Below, piece after piece: positions 33,688 to 42,527 of a stretch of 64,000 bases of DNA; positions within the stretch are counted from its first letter, which is position 1; every line of letters starts with the position of its first letter. Made by a program: the position numbers and the translations under genes. This DNA comes from Nitrospiraceae bacterium (GTDB taxonomy: Bacteria; Nitrospirota; Nitrospiria; Nitrospirales; Nitrospiraceae): contig JABFSG010000005.1 in assembly GCA_013140715.1 (NCBI GenBank), forward strand, positions 1-64,000. The letters run 5' to 3'. A model generated the notes under the pieces. It was not told where the DNA came from. It saw only the letters and a program-made list of their open reading frames with translations, and ran no database searches.

Positions 33688-34437
33688 ATGAGGTTGTACG
33701 CGTTGGATAAAATTAAGAGCAAGGCAATCTTATCGGTACTTCCCGCGTTGTTCTTTGGACTCCTGTTGCTGGTTCCATCCTTTGCTTTCGGGGATGAGGA
33801 TAGTGAGAAAGCGTCGGGGGAGGTGCGGGAGGTGGTCAGGCAGCTCCAGGCGCGGTATGAGAAAACCAAAGATCTCCAGGCGGACTTTACGCAGAAGACC
33901 ACGATCGAGGGGTTCGAACGGCCGATCACGTCCACGGGGAAGGTCTATATCAAGAAGCCGGGCCGGTTACGCTGGAACTATCTCGACCCGTCGATCGAAG
34001 ACATCTATGTCAATCGAGACGATATCAAGGTCTATGTGCCGGAGCATAAACAAGTGTTGGTCGGAAAGCTGACGCAAATGGCGGCCTCCAAAGCCCCATT
34101 GGAACTCTTGCTCGGGGCTGCTACGCTGGAGGAGTCGTTCGTCATTGAGCCGACGCCGGGAAAGGGACGTGGCGTCGGGGGAATCCGGCTACTGACCCTC
34201 CTGCCCAAGTCGCGTGATGGCGAGGCGGGAAGATCGTTACAACGGATCGTGCTGGAAGTGTTTCCCAAGACCTATTTCATTCGGACGATTTCTCTCTACG
34301 AAGTCAGCGGCAATGTCGCGAGTTTTGAATTTTCTTCGCTCCAATCCAACATAGGCCTCAGCAACTCGGTGTTCGATCTGAAGTTGCCGGCCGATGTGGC
34401 AGTGATGAAGGCTCCGGTGTTCAGTATTCCGCAGTGA
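33688..34437 (+). CDS. lolA: Outer-membrane lipoprotein carrier protein LolA
   Basis: About 249 aa. I chose ATG 33688 because GAGGG lies about 11 nt before it; ATG 33679 is too close to that site, and the frame upstream is repeat sequence. The signal peptide is LSVLPALFFGLLLLVPSFAFG. The mature part has LQARYEKTKDLQADFTQKTT, GKVYIKKPGRLRWNY and a C-terminal FEFSSLQSNIGLSNSVFDLKLP, all typical of LolA. LolA ferries lipoproteins across the periplasm from LolCDE to the outer membrane. The ftsK-lolA order is the common one in proteobacteria. Confidence 0.93.
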   Translation: MRLYALDKIKSKAILSVLPALFFGLLLLVPSFAFGDEDSEKASGEVREVVRQLQARYEKTKDLQADFTQKTTIEGFERPITSTGKVYIKKPGRLRWNYLDPSIEDIYVNRDDIKVYVPEHKQVLVGKLTQMAASKAPLELLLGAATLEESFVIEPTPGKGRGVGGIRLLTLLPKSRDGEAGRSLQRIVLEVFPKTYFIRTISLYEVSGNVASFEFSSLQSNIGLSNSVFDLKLPADVAVMKAPVFSIPQ

Positions 34438-34460
34438 GTGTGGACGGGATGCGGGAGGGT

Positions 34461-34578
34461 TGATCCGGTTCGTTTTGTTTATTTGGTTCATCTGGTTAGT
34501 TTCGTCTAACCGAAAAAACCAGATGAACCAAATGAACAAGACAAGCTGGCGGATTTTTCAGCATCCTGCCAGGCGAAT
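34461..34578. repeat. Family A palindrome, copy 6, followed by a family B end fragment
   Basis: 34461-34543 has arms CGGTTCGTTTTGTTTATTTG and CCAGATGAACCAAATGAACA. Directly after it, AGCTGGCGGATTTTTCAGCA and TCCTGCC (34543-34578) is one end of a family B element, so one repeat abuts the other. Confidence 0.85.
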
Positions 34579-34595
34579 GAGGAAAAGGTGAGCCT

Positions 34596-35360
34596 ATGAA
34601 TCAGTCCATGGTTGGTTCCTTCGTCGACAGGGTTGATGATGCGGTCAAGCAATTGGATCTTGACCGGCTCTCGCATGACTATTGGGAGCAGAATGAGTTC
34701 CTCGTCATACCGCAGTTTCTTCCTCGATCGGTGGTGGAGGAACATCTCGTTCCTCAGGCGCAGGGGGTGAAGGGGGACCTGAATCGTAATTTTATTCCCG
34801 GCCACAAGAAGGGCGGGAGTGTGAGTTACTATACGGTGATAGAAAAGGCCCCGCGGTTTCTCGATCTCTATCGATCCGAAGCCTTCATCGAATTCTTAAG
34901 CCGTTTGGTGCGGGCTAAGCTTAGCCTGTGCCCTGAGAACGACCCCCATTCCTGCGCCCTCTACTACTATACGGAGCCGGGAGATCATATCGGGTTTCAC
35001 TATGACACGTCCTATTACAAGGGGGCTCGCTATACCATTCTCATGGGGTTGGTGGATCGGTCTACGCAATGTAAGCTGGTTTGCGAACTGTTCAAGGACG
35101 ATCCTGTGAAAGCTCCCAAGCATCTTGAGCTGATTACACAACCGGGTGATCTTGTCATTTTCAATGGAGATAAGCTCTGGCATGCAGTGACTCCGCTCGG
35201 CGAGGGGGAAGAACGGATCGCCCTCACGATGGAGTATGTCACCGACCCCGATATGGGAACCTTTAAGCGGCTCTATTCCAACCTCAAAGACTCCATCGCG
35301 TACTTCGGCCTCCGCACAGTGTTCAAACAGGCTATTACTGGTTCCAATCGACGTTCTTAG
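34596..35360 (+). CDS. 2-oxoglutarate/Fe(II)-dependent dioxygenase-like protein
   Basis: 254 aa. The facial triad is complete: His135-x-Asp137 (GFHYDTSYY) and His196 (LWHAVTP), with Arg207 (EERIAL) placed to bind 2-oxoglutarate. The fold is a double-stranded beta helix of the phytanoyl-CoA dioxygenase or prolyl-hydroxylase-like type. No signal peptide, so cytosolic. It is preceded by two repeats and followed by others, with no functional neighbour. The substrate is not predictable; small-molecule hydroxylation is the family norm. Confidence 0.75.
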   Translation: MNQSMVGSFVDRVDDAVKQLDLDRLSHDYWEQNEFLVIPQFLPRSVVEEHLVPQAQGVKGDLNRNFIPGHKKGGSVSYYTVIEKAPRFLDLYRSEAFIEFLSRLVRAKLSLCPENDPHSCALYYYTEPGDHIGFHYDTSYYKGARYTILMGLVDRSTQCKLVCELFKDDPVKAPKHLELITQPGDLVIFNGDKLWHAVTPLGEGEERIALTMEYVTDPDMGTFKRLYSNLKDSIAYFGLRTVFKQAITGSNRRS

Positions 35361-35542
35361 GAGCCTGTCCGACATAACCGTTCTACTGCGGCGAATGATC
35401 TGCACCATCTGCGTCGTTCTCGGCCCCGACAAATCCTCAACGTATTCCAGTGAATACGCCTCCGGTTTCTCGGGGCCTGCGGCCTCGCATCTGGCCGCAT
35501 CTCCTTCGCCTCGTCACGAAGGCAATGTCGGACAGGCTCCTT
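35361..35542. repeat. Palindromic element with GGAGCCTGTCCGACAT ends (family E)
   Basis: Terminal inverted repeats GGAGCCTGTCCGACAT and ATGTCGGACAGGCTCC. The interior has CAACGTATTCCAGTGAATACG and a GTTCTCGGCCCCGAC / CTCGGGGCCTGCGGC pair. Its interior plan resembles family B, but the ends differ. It abuts a family B copy. Confidence 0.85.
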
Positions 35543-35667
35543 GCAGGTTGCTGAAAAAGTCCGCCAGCTTCGTTCTCGCGTCGCTCAGAGGTTCAACGTA
35601 CTGAAGCGTACGCCTCACCTCTTCGCTCGCTGCGGCTTTGCTGGGATGCCATTTTGAGCATCCTGCA
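35543..35667. mobile_element. Family B palindromic element, copy 3
   Basis: 125 bp, ends GCAGGTTGCT / AGCATCCTGC, interior AACGTACTGAAGCGTACG. It lies immediately next to the family E element. Confidence 0.9.
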
Positions 35668-35807
35668 GGAGCGTTTTCTTGTTAAGCCTGACATGCGAGC
35701 CGTCGAAGTTTTGTCAGGCACAATCCTCTTTTCGCAGTTTGCCGGGTGGTATCCCGTGCTCGCGTAATTCGCGATCTCAGAAGCGGATGGCGAGGCAACT
35801 GGCATGG

Positions 35808-35880
35808 CCTCTGTGCTCGTGAAACGCGCGGCCGAAGACTCCCCTCGTTGGACGCGCGCAGTGGACAATGCTGAAGACAA
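35808..35880. repeat. Family C core, copy 3
   Basis: GTGCTCGTGAAACGCGCGGC, then CTCGTTGGACGCGCGCAGTG. The stretch 35668-35903 shows nothing else. Confidence 0.7.
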
Positions 35881-35903
35881 GGGGTTTCTGTCGTCAGTCC
35901 CCC

Positions 35904-36218
35904 TCACGCATGAACTACATCCGCAAACGCCTTCACCTTGATTTTTTTGGCCCGTTCTTTCACCTGGGCCGCATCATACTGAAACTGCAACCGCATCCAT
36001 CCGTCCGGCGTACTGCCAAACGCCTTGGCTATGCGAATAGCCATATCCCAAGACAGGTCTGCATTCTCGTTCACCAGATGACTCAACGCAGACCGCGACA
36101 CGCCAAGCACCTTGGCTCCTTCGGTCACGCTCAATCCATGCGGCTCCAGACAGTCTACGCGCACCGAAAATCCAGGATGCGGTGGGTTCTTCATTTTCAA
36201 AGCCTTCAAAGCCTTCAT
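35904..36218 (-). CDS. higA: HigA-type HTH antitoxin
   Basis: 104 aa with AAGGAGAAGG before the ATG. The N-terminus begins with a short KALKALKMKNPPHPG stretch, then the XRE helix-turn-helix of the HigA/VapI addiction-module antidote family: GLSVTEGAKVLGVSRSALSH, then ISWDMAIRIAKAFG-like and PDGWMRLQFQYD. It would bind the toxin and repress the pair. It lies 13 nt downstream of higB; the toxin-first order is the usual one for hig. Confidence 0.9.
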   Translation of the reverse strand: MKALKALKMKNPPHPGFSVRVDCLEPHGLSVTEGAKVLGVSRSALSHLVNENADLSWDMAIRIAKAFGSTPDGWMRLQFQYDAAQVKERAKKIKVKAFADVVHA

Positions 36219-36231
36219 AGCCTTCTCCTTT

Positions 36232-36510
36232 TCAATGGTAATCCTCTAAATTCACATCAAGCGCGTACCCTTCCTCAAACCGAAAGGTCACGCGCCGGTT
36301 GGCCCTCACCGTGACGCCCCATTCCCCTTTCCGGCTTCCCTTCAACGGATGAAGCCTGTAGGAATGGACGTTCATGTCCTCAATTGCTTCCGCTTGGTGC
36401 AACCGCGCCAGAATAGCCCTGATCCGGTCCACCATATCAGGCGGCAGCTTCCGGGGATCATCCTCCTCGAAAAACCTTTTCAGTCCCCGGTGCTTGAAAC
36501 TCCCTATCAT
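36232..36510 (-). CDS. higB: HigB-type RelE-family mRNA interferase toxin
   Basis: 92 aa. MIGSFKHRGLKRFFEEDDPR, then LHPLKGSRKGEWGVTVRANR and VTFRFEEGYALDVNLEDYH are the standard HigB/killer-protein blocks, with the basic residues and the C-terminal Asp-Tyr-His retained. HigB cuts mRNA on translating ribosomes. The pair looks intact. The leader contains GTAGTGCGTAGCGCATCAC, part of a palindrome like that at 29724. Confidence 0.9.
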   Translation of the reverse strand: MIGSFKHRGLKRFFEEDDPRKLPPDMVDRIRAILARLHQAEAIEDMNVHSYRLHPLKGSRKGEWGVTVRANRRVTFRFEEGYALDVNLEDYH

Positions 36511-36717
36511 TCTTTCAGTGTAGTGCGTAGCGCATCACAGGTCAACGTGATTTTCTTGCAACAGCCCGATTTGCATAAGAAGGATAAAGGCGGGTCAGGC
36601 ATGACTATTGAGGAATCACACCGCGGTCATTGTTTGACCTTGTGCCTGACGCTCTCGCCAGATTGCCTCTACTGCGTCCCATCCCTCCAGTCCCATACTC
36701 CCTTGCAGGGCTCTTGC

Positions 36718-37012
36718 CTATCTGGTCTATTCGGTCTGTCTGGTCTGTCTGGTTGGCAGAATCGGATAACTAAAGACACCAGAGAGACTGGATAGACCAA
36801 ACAGACCTCTCCCCGTCTCGCCCGTCCGCTCGACTATCCTGACCCTGCGCGCATCGTTGCTTTCACGGTGGCTGCCGTCTATAGTTTGCTCGACTGTTGC
36901 GGGCATAACTGGTTGATCTGGTTTGTTTGGTTTGTTGGTCTGTCTGGTTTTCGGTTAAACGAAATCAACCGGATGAGCCAAATCAACCAGATAAACCAAA
37001 TGAACAAGACGG
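36718..37012. repeat. Two family A palindromes (copies 7 and 8)
   Basis: Copy 7 (36718-36806) is a C-rich variant (TCTGGTCTATTCGGTCTGTC; GGATAGACCAAACAGACC). Copy 8 (36909-37012) is the usual T/A-rich type, with GTTTTCGGTTAAACGAAATC at its centre, and ends 7 nt before the TPR gene. 36511-36717 shows no gene. Confidence 0.88.
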
Positions 37013-37019
37013 GCTGACC

Positions 37020-38084
37020 ATGAATCGCCTTCTCCAGCATAACGCCATCCTGCTCTTCTCCCTGTGCCTCACTGTAGTTTCCCCCCTTGTCTTGGTCTCG
37101 AAGGCAGCTGAGCAGCCGGATGCCGCGCAACGTCAGTATGAGCGGGGCGCTACGCTGCTGCGAAAAGGCGATCTTGCTGCTGCATCCGATGCTGTGAGGA
37201 AAGCCATCGAATTGAATCCCTCGTTCGCGGAAGCGCATCACCTGCTTGGCATGATCGCGTTCAAGGAGAGGAAGGCGACCCAGGCTGTCGATGCTTTCCT
37301 CCAGGCGCTCAAGCTGAAGCCGGCCTATCCCGACGCCTTGAACGATCTGGCCGAGGTTTATCTGATCCGAGGAAAATCGGCCGAAGCGGAACAGGCTCTC
37401 AAACGGGCGACCGAGATCGATCCAAAACATGCCGATTCATACTTCGATTTAGCCAGGTTGTACGAGCAACGTCGCGATGTCGCTGCAGCCACCAGGGCCT
37501 ACCGATCATTGTTAACTGTCTATCCGAGCCACCATGGTGCCCTCTACAATCTCGCACTGCTCTACGAGGTGCAAGGAGACAGTCCCGGCGCACGAGAGAC
37601 GGTGGGCCGGTTGCTCAAACTCGATCCCAAGAATGCCGATGCCTGGTACCTAGCCGGACGTATGGCGGAAAAGAACAACGATCTCGCGGAAGCAGCCCAT
37701 TCCTATAGGCAGGCCATCGCGGCGAAGCCCTCGTTAGTGGACGCGCACTATAACCTCGCATTCATTCATCGGAGTCAAGACCGGCCGATAGAAGCGGAGC
37801 GGGAGTTTTTAGAAGTCTTGCGGTACCGCCCTGAGTATGCCGAAGCTCATATGAATCTGGGTGTGATCTACACTGGTCTGAATAGGCTTGAAGAGGCGGA
37901 GCATTCGTATGAGCGGGCCGTGGAGTTGAAGCCGGAATATGCCGAAGGGCACTACAACTTGGGGGTCTTCTATGAGTTGCATCGAAAAGACCTTCCCAAA
38001 GCCCTGGTGCAATATCGCACCTACCTTGACCTCGGCGGGCGCGACGATCGTGTCGAGCGAATCGTCGGCTCCGGAGGTCGGTAA
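37020..38084 (+). CDS. Exported tetratricopeptide-repeat protein
   Basis: 354 aa from ATG 37020; the frame runs back through the palindrome, but that part is repeat. The signal peptide is LLFSLCLTVVSPLVLVSKAA. From about residue 35 to 345 there are about nine TPR units of 34 aa (for example AEAHHLLGMIAFKERKATQA and AEAHMNLGVIYTGLNRLEEA). It is a periplasmic or envelope scaffold whose partner is unknown. PilW/NlpI-like roles are conceivable. No enzymatic domain is present. Confidence 0.8.
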   Translation: MNRLLQHNAILLFSLCLTVVSPLVLVSKAAEQPDAAQRQYERGATLLRKGDLAAASDAVRKAIELNPSFAEAHHLLGMIAFKERKATQAVDAFLQALKLKPAYPDALNDLAEVYLIRGKSAEAEQALKRATEIDPKHADSYFDLARLYEQRRDVAAATRAYRSLLTVYPSHHGALYNLALLYEVQGDSPGARETVGRLLKLDPKNADAWYLAGRMAEKNNDLAEAAHSYRQAIAAKPSLVDAHYNLAFIHRSQDRPIEAEREFLEVLRYRPEYAEAHMNLGVIYTGLNRLEEAEHSYERAVELKPEYAEGHYNLGVFYELHRKDLPKALVQYRTYLDLGGRDDRVERIVGSGGR

Positions 38085-38202
38085 CGATTCTGTGTGTAGG
38101 ATGAAGAGGTGAGGCGCTATCGACGAAACCATTGGCCGTTGAGGAGGTCGCCTAAATGCCTCGGAGGTCCGAATGGAGCCGAGGCATTGCTATTTTTGGT
38201 AG

Positions 38203-38401
38203 ATAGGCAAAACCAAACTTGGCAGAACAGTCGTTTGATGGTCCGTATGTTTTGGGCAACAGGAGCGCTGTGTACAGGATGCTCAAAAAGACCGTCCAGC
38301 AAGGCCGCAGACGATGAAAGCACCGGAGGCGTAGCCTCTGGGCTACGTTGAGGATGCTTTCGAGGGGAGAATGAAGCTGGCGGGATTTTTCAGCATCCTG
38401 C
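38203..38401. mobile_element. Family B palindromic element, copy 4 (long form, reverse)
   Basis: The core 38275-38401 ends CAGGATGCTC / AGCATCCTGC. An upstream extension of about 70 bp begins TAGGCAAAACC, comparable in position and length to the extensions at 18043-18119 and 63768-63844. Confidence 0.75.
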
Positions 38402-38403
38402 TA

Positions 38404-38943
38404 TCACCAGTAGGGCCAAGGCCGCCAGTAAGGACTCCAATACGGCCCCCAATAGGGACCTGGTCCCATATAGGGGCGGATACGGGGGGCCGCGTCTTCC
38501 GATTTGTTCCAAACACGTAGTTGTTTGATATTGATGACGGGATAGGTATAGTCGGTTTCATCCAAGGGTAACGTGGTGGAACCGGCGATTTCGCCGGTCA
38601 CGGTCACTCTGGTCCCTGGTGGGAGGGTGGCGGGATCGAGGAATTCTCGCTGGAAGGCGATGAAGCGGCCTTGCGATTGGGTCAAGTCGTACCCAGGCCG
38701 CATCGATCGATCGAGCGGTAGTTGCAAGATTTCGATTCTCGTGCCGTCTTTCAGCCGTCGGCCCGATAAGACATTGCCGCCGAAGACCGCCGCTTGACCC
38801 TTCACGGAGTCCGGCGCCGTCTTTACTTGCTGGAATGTCAGCGCCTGTGCGTCCGAGCCGTCCCCCGCCTCTTGCATCGAGGCGCAGCCCCCTGTGAGCA
38901 TGACGAGCAGGGCGACGATGGAGAGCAGCGTACGTGCCGACAT
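38404..38943 (-). CDS. slp: Slp-family outer-membrane lipoprotein
   Basis: 179 aa from the ATG complementary to 38941-38943; the longer frame to 39111 lacks a start signal. A lipoprotein signal peptide ends LVMLTGGC, with Cys as the lipidated residue. The Slp/YeaY domain follows: FQQVKTAPDSVKGQAAVFGG, GTRIEILQLPLD and FIAFQREFLDPATLPPG. The C-terminus is a Tyr/Trp/Pro-rich tail (GPYWGPYWSPYWRPWPYW) that is not part of the usual family and may contact other envelope components. Slp is induced in starvation in E. coli; its molecular function is unclear. Confidence 0.88.
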   Translation of the reverse strand: MSARTLLSIVALLVMLTGGCASMQEAGDGSDAQALTFQQVKTAPDSVKGQAAVFGGNVLSGRRLKDGTRIEILQLPLDRSMRPGYDLTQSQGRFIAFQREFLDPATLPPGTRVTVTGEIAGSTTLPLDETDYTYPVINIKQLRVWNKSEDAAPRIRPYMGPGPYWGPYWSPYWRPWPYW

Positions 38944-39032
38944 GGCGACAAGTCTAACACAAAGAGTCAGGAGTAAGTTCTCAGCACATTCGATATAATG
39001 AACGGCAGCGTCGATCCAACAAAGGAGTGGAT

Positions 39033-39683
39033 ATGATGAATAGACAGGGTGCGCGATGGGTCTTGGCGGCCTGTGCGGTGGTATGGAGTATCGTCGTTTT
39101 GTGGGGCTCACCAGCCGTTGCCCTGCCCCTTGATTTGAAGGGCAAGTTCGAAGTTCTCAATGGGGAGGTGTCCACCCATACCCTTGGCAAAGTGAAGTTG
39201 ATTGAGTTTGCCGATTTCTATTGCCCCCATTGTCACCGGTTCGATGGAGAAGGTCTTGTGCTGTTACAGAAAGAGTTTGGAAACAAGCTTGAGGCCACGA
39301 TGGTGGGATTTCCGGTGATACAGGGGAAGCTCCCGACACCGTTCGATATGTATGAGCAGGCCAAGATGATGGGAAAGGGGAATGAAATGAAAAAGGTCCT
39401 CTTTCGCACCATCCATACAGATAAAATCACGGGAGTGTTGGATCGTTCGCTACGGGAAGTCCTGATCAAAGAGGTCGGACTCGATCCGAAAGCGTTTGAA
39501 GACGGAATGGCCAGCGGGAAGCCGGCCAAAGTATTCGAGGAGGGGCGCAAGTGGGGTGAACGGATTAATGTCCAGTCGACTCCAACTGTGCTCATCGATG
39601 GGAACATTAAAGCGGTGTCCATCGATCCAGAGAATCTCAAGCTGATTATCCAGAGTATTTTGGATGCAGATGCCAAGAAGTGA
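39033..39683 (+). CDS. DsbA-family thiol-disulfide oxidoreductase
   Basis: About 216 aa; ATG 39033 is 5 nt after AAGGAG. The signal peptide is VLAACAVVWSIVVLWGSPAVA. The active site FADFYCPHCHRF (CPHC) and the cis-Pro loop QSTPTVLIDG identify a DsbA/thioredoxin-fold periplasmic enzyme. The helical insertion (TPFDMYEQAKMMGKGNEMKK) is typical. It lies upstream of a copper-type ATPase on the same strand, so it could help metallate or fold cuproproteins; general disulfide formation is the alternative. Confidence 0.88.
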   Translation: MMNRQGARWVLAACAVVWSIVVLWGSPAVALPLDLKGKFEVLNGEVSTHTLGKVKLIEFADFYCPHCHRFDGEGLVLLQKEFGNKLEATMVGFPVIQGKLPTPFDMYEQAKMMGKGNEMKKVLFRTIHTDKITGVLDRSLREVLIKEVGLDPKAFEDGMASGKPAKVFEEGRKWGERINVQSTPTVLIDGNIKAVSIDPENLKLIIQSILDADAKK

Positions 39684-39846
39684 TGGGTAAGGCGCGGGGC
39701 GAGCGAGACTGGCAGGACAGGCGAGAAATGGTCGAGAACATTCGCAGAAACAGGTGTGCAATGTCCGCTCAAGCCAATGTATCGTCGGTGATCCATGCTT
39801 GCCCTGTGCGCTTCACGTTTCACGCTTCACGCCTCACGGTGTCGTG

Positions 39847-42387
39847 ATGGCGATCGATCCGATCTGTGGAATGACGGTCGAGCCGGCTACGGCAGCCGGA
39901 AGTCACGAACATCGGGGCCAGCGCTATTATTTTTGCGGCCTCTCCTGCCTGGAACGATTCAAGGCCGACCCAGAACGGGCGTTGCAGCCACAGTTGGTGA
40001 GTTCCCCTAAGCCGACCACAAGAAGACCCCTTCCGATGATGCAGCCAGCTCCTGCTTCGATGGGAGCTTCGGCGATCGATCCCGTCTGCGGCATGACGGT
40101 ACAGCAGGCCACGGCGGCCGGTTCCTCTGAGTATCAAGGCAAGACCTACTACTTCTGTGCGATGAGTTGTCTGGCTAAGTTTCGCGCTGAGCCGCTCTAC
40201 TATCTGACTCCTCCTGAACAGCGAGCGCCCCGAGAGATGCCTGTTCCCTCCGGTGGGGCGGTTGAGTACATCTGTCCGATGGATCCGGAGGTGCTTGAAA
40301 CCCAGCCGGGAGCTTGCCGGATTTGCGGGATGGCGCTGGAACCAAAAGTGATCTCGCTCGAAGATGAAGGAAATCCCGAGCTGGAGGATATGACCAGACG
40401 GTTTTGGGTCTGTCTTGGGCCTTCCCTCTTGGTGATGCTCCTGGCCATGGCTGACATGATTCCCGGCCTGTCCCTTCCACAAGCCCTCGGTGGTTCGATG
40501 AAGAACTGGGTGCAATGGCTGCTGGCGACTCCGGTGGTGCTCTGGGGCGGCTGGCCGTTTTTCCAGCGAGGCTGGATTTCGGTGGTAAACCGGGCTCCCA
40601 ACATGTTCACACTCATTGCGATGGGAACCGGAGCGGCCTATGGATACAGTGCTCTGGCTACCCTTGCGCCGACGCTGCTTCCCGGTTCATTCAAATTACA
40701 TGACGGCTCGGTTGCGGTCTATTTCGAAGCTGCGGCCATCATTACGGTGCTGGTCATGCTTGGCCAAGTCCTGGAACTGAAGGCCCGCAGCCAGACAAGC
40801 TCCGCCATTCGTTCTTTGCTCCGCCTCGCACCAAAGACAGCTCGGTTGATCACGTCTGACGGACGGGAAGAAGATGTCCCGATCGAGCATATTCAAATGG
40901 GCCATCGACTGCGTGTCAGGCCGGGAGAGCGAGTGCCGGTCGATGGGATGGTTCAAGAAGGCACGACTTCTGTGGATGAATCCATGATCACGGGTGAGTC
41001 GATCCCGGTTGAGAAAACGGTTGGGGTGCGAGTGACCGGGGGCACTATCAATGGCACAGGCGGGATGGTGATGGTCGCCGAACGAGTCGGGCGAGACACG
41101 ATGCTTGCCAGGATTGTGCAGATGGTCGGAGAAGCGCAACGGAGCCGGGCGCCGATCCAGCGTCTTGCCGATGTAACCGCGGCCTATTTTGTCCCACTCG
41201 TTGTGGCTGCCGCATTGATTACTGCAGCGGCCTGGACACTCTGGGGACCCGAGCCGAAACTGGCCTATGCGTTGGTCAATGCCGTGGCGGTCCTGATCAT
41301 TGCCTGTCCTTGCGCCTTGGGATTGGCAACGCCGATGTCGATCATGGTCGGGACCGGTCGTGGAGCGACGGTCGGTGTCTTGGTGAAGAAGGCTGAAGCG
41401 TTGGAGGTGTTCGGTAAGGTGGATACGCTCGTGATCGACAAGACCGGGACTCTGACCGAGGGTAAACCGAAACTACTGTCGGTGCTGGTGATGCAACCCT
41501 GGTTGGATGAAGATCTGTTGCGCGTCGCAGCAAGTCTTGAACGGAGCAGTGAACATCCGTTGGCTGTCGCAGTGGTAGCGGGAGCGGAGGCGCGAGGGGT
41601 TGTTAGTGCCCCGGCCGAGAAGTTCCATTCTGTGACGGGGAAGGGTGTCACAGGGATAGTCGCTGGTCGTCGCGTCGCCATTGGGACTTCTGTGTTCTTG
41701 CAAGCCGACATCGGGGTGGCCGGCCAAAGCTTCGCACAGTTTGAGGACAAAGCGGCCTCGCTTCGTCGCGAAGGGCAGACGATACTGTTTGTCGCCATCG
41801 ATGAGCAGGTTGCCGGTATTCTCGGCGTGGCAGACCCGATCAAGGTCTCCACTCGTGACGCGGTGAAGGCCCTTATGGCTGAAGGGATTCACGTCGTCAT
41901 GGTGACGGGAGACCATCGCGATACGGCTGATGCGGTGGCTCGGCAACTCGGCATTGAGGAGGTCATGGCTGGAGTTTTGCCGGATCAAAAGAGTCAGATC
42001 GTGGCCAAGCTCAAGTCGCAAGGTAGAGTGGTGGCAATGGCCGGAGACGGGATCAACGATGCCCCGGCCCTTGCCTTGGCCGATGTCGGGATCGCCATGG
42101 GAACTGGGACGGATACGGCTATTGAGAGCGCGGGCATCACGCTGGTCAAAGGAGATCTGCGCGGGCTGCTCCGCGCGCGAAGGTTGAGCCAAGCCACGAT
42201 GCGGAATATTCGGCAAAATCTGTTGTTCGCTTTTCTCTACAATGTGATCGGGGTGCCGATTGCGGCTGGCCTGCTCTATCCGTTCTGGGGCCTCCTCCTG
42301 AGCCCCATGATTGCCAGTGCCGCCATGACCTTCAGTTCGGTATCCGTCATTTCTAATGCCCTCCGGCTGCGTCATGTGGAATTGTAA
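39847..42387 (+). CDS. copA: P1B-type heavy-metal ATPase (copper type) with two YHS domains
   Basis: 846 aa from ATG 39847; the frame is open to 39754, but that region is low-confidence repeat. Two tandem YHS domains ([16 protein letters not shown]...[25 protein letters not shown]...YYFCAMSCL) are followed by a heavy-metal-binding CPM domain ([20 protein letters not shown]). Then come eight expected membrane helices, the TGES loop, the [10 protein letters not shown] transport motif, [11 protein letters not shown] (phosphorylated Asp) and [12 protein letters not shown] indicates Cu+/Ag+. No N-terminal HMA domain is present. It exports copper to the periplasm. Two YHS copies are more than the usual one. 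Confidence 0.93.
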   Translation: MAIDPICGMTVEPATAAGSHEHRGQRYYFCGLSCLERFKADPERALQPQLVSSPKPTTRRPLPMMQPAPASMGASAIDPVCGMTVQQATAAGSSEYQGKTYYFCAMSCLAKFRAEPLYYLTPPEQRAPREMPVPSGGAVEYICPMDPEVLETQPGACRICGMALEPKVISLEDEGNPELEDMTRRFWVCLGPSLLVMLLAMADMIPGLSLPQALGGSMKNWVQWLLATPVVLWGGWPFFQRGWISVVNRAPNMFTLIAMGTGAAYGYSALATLAPTLLPGSFKLHDGSVAVYFEAAAIITVLVMLGQVLELKARSQTSSAIRSLLRLAPKTARLITSDGREEDVPIEHIQMGHRLRVRPGERVPVDGMVQEGTTSVDESMITGESIPVEKTVGVRVTGGTINGTGGMVMVAERVGRDTMLARIVQMVGEAQRSRAPIQRLADVTAAYFVPLVVAAALITAAAWTLWGPEPKLAYALVNAVAVLIIACPCALGLATPMSIMVGTGRGATVGVLVKKAEALEVFGKVDTLVIDKTGTLTEGKPKLLSVLVMQPWLDEDLLRVAASLERSSEHPLAVAVVAGAEARGVVSAPAEKFHSVTGKGVTGIVAGRRVAIGTSVFLQADIGVAGQSFAQFEDKAASLRREGQTILFVAIDEQVAGILGVADPIKVSTRDAVKALMAEGIHVVMVTGDHRDTADAVARQLGIEEVMAGVLPDQKSQIVAKLKSQGRVVAMAGDGINDAPALALADVGIAMGTGTDTAIESAGITLVKGDLRGLLRARRLSQATMRNIRQNLLFAFLYNVIGVPIAAGLLYPFWGLLLSPMIASAAMTFSSVSVISNALRLRHVEL

Positions 42388-42428
42388 GTGCGCCTTTTAC
42401 GTACGCATGTTAGGCTAGCGCCTAGTTC

Positions 42429-42517
42429 ATGGTTTGTTTCGTTTATTTGGTTGATTTGGTTTATCTGGTTAATTCCGTTCAACCAAAAAACCAAATCAAC
42501 CAAATAAACGAAAAGAA
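42429..42517. repeat. Family A palindrome, copy 9
   Basis: Arms TGGTTTGTTTCGTTTATTTG and CCAAATCAACCAAATAAACG around GTTAATTCCGTTCAACC. It ends 10 nt before the htrA start codon, so it forms most of that gene's leader. Confidence 0.93.
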
Positions 42518-42527
42518 CGGTTTTTTT

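Noticed and set aside
41473..42375. Minus-strand frame of 300 aa
   Set aside because: Shadow of the copper ATPase; composition is atypical (His/Arg-rich) and no domain is seen.
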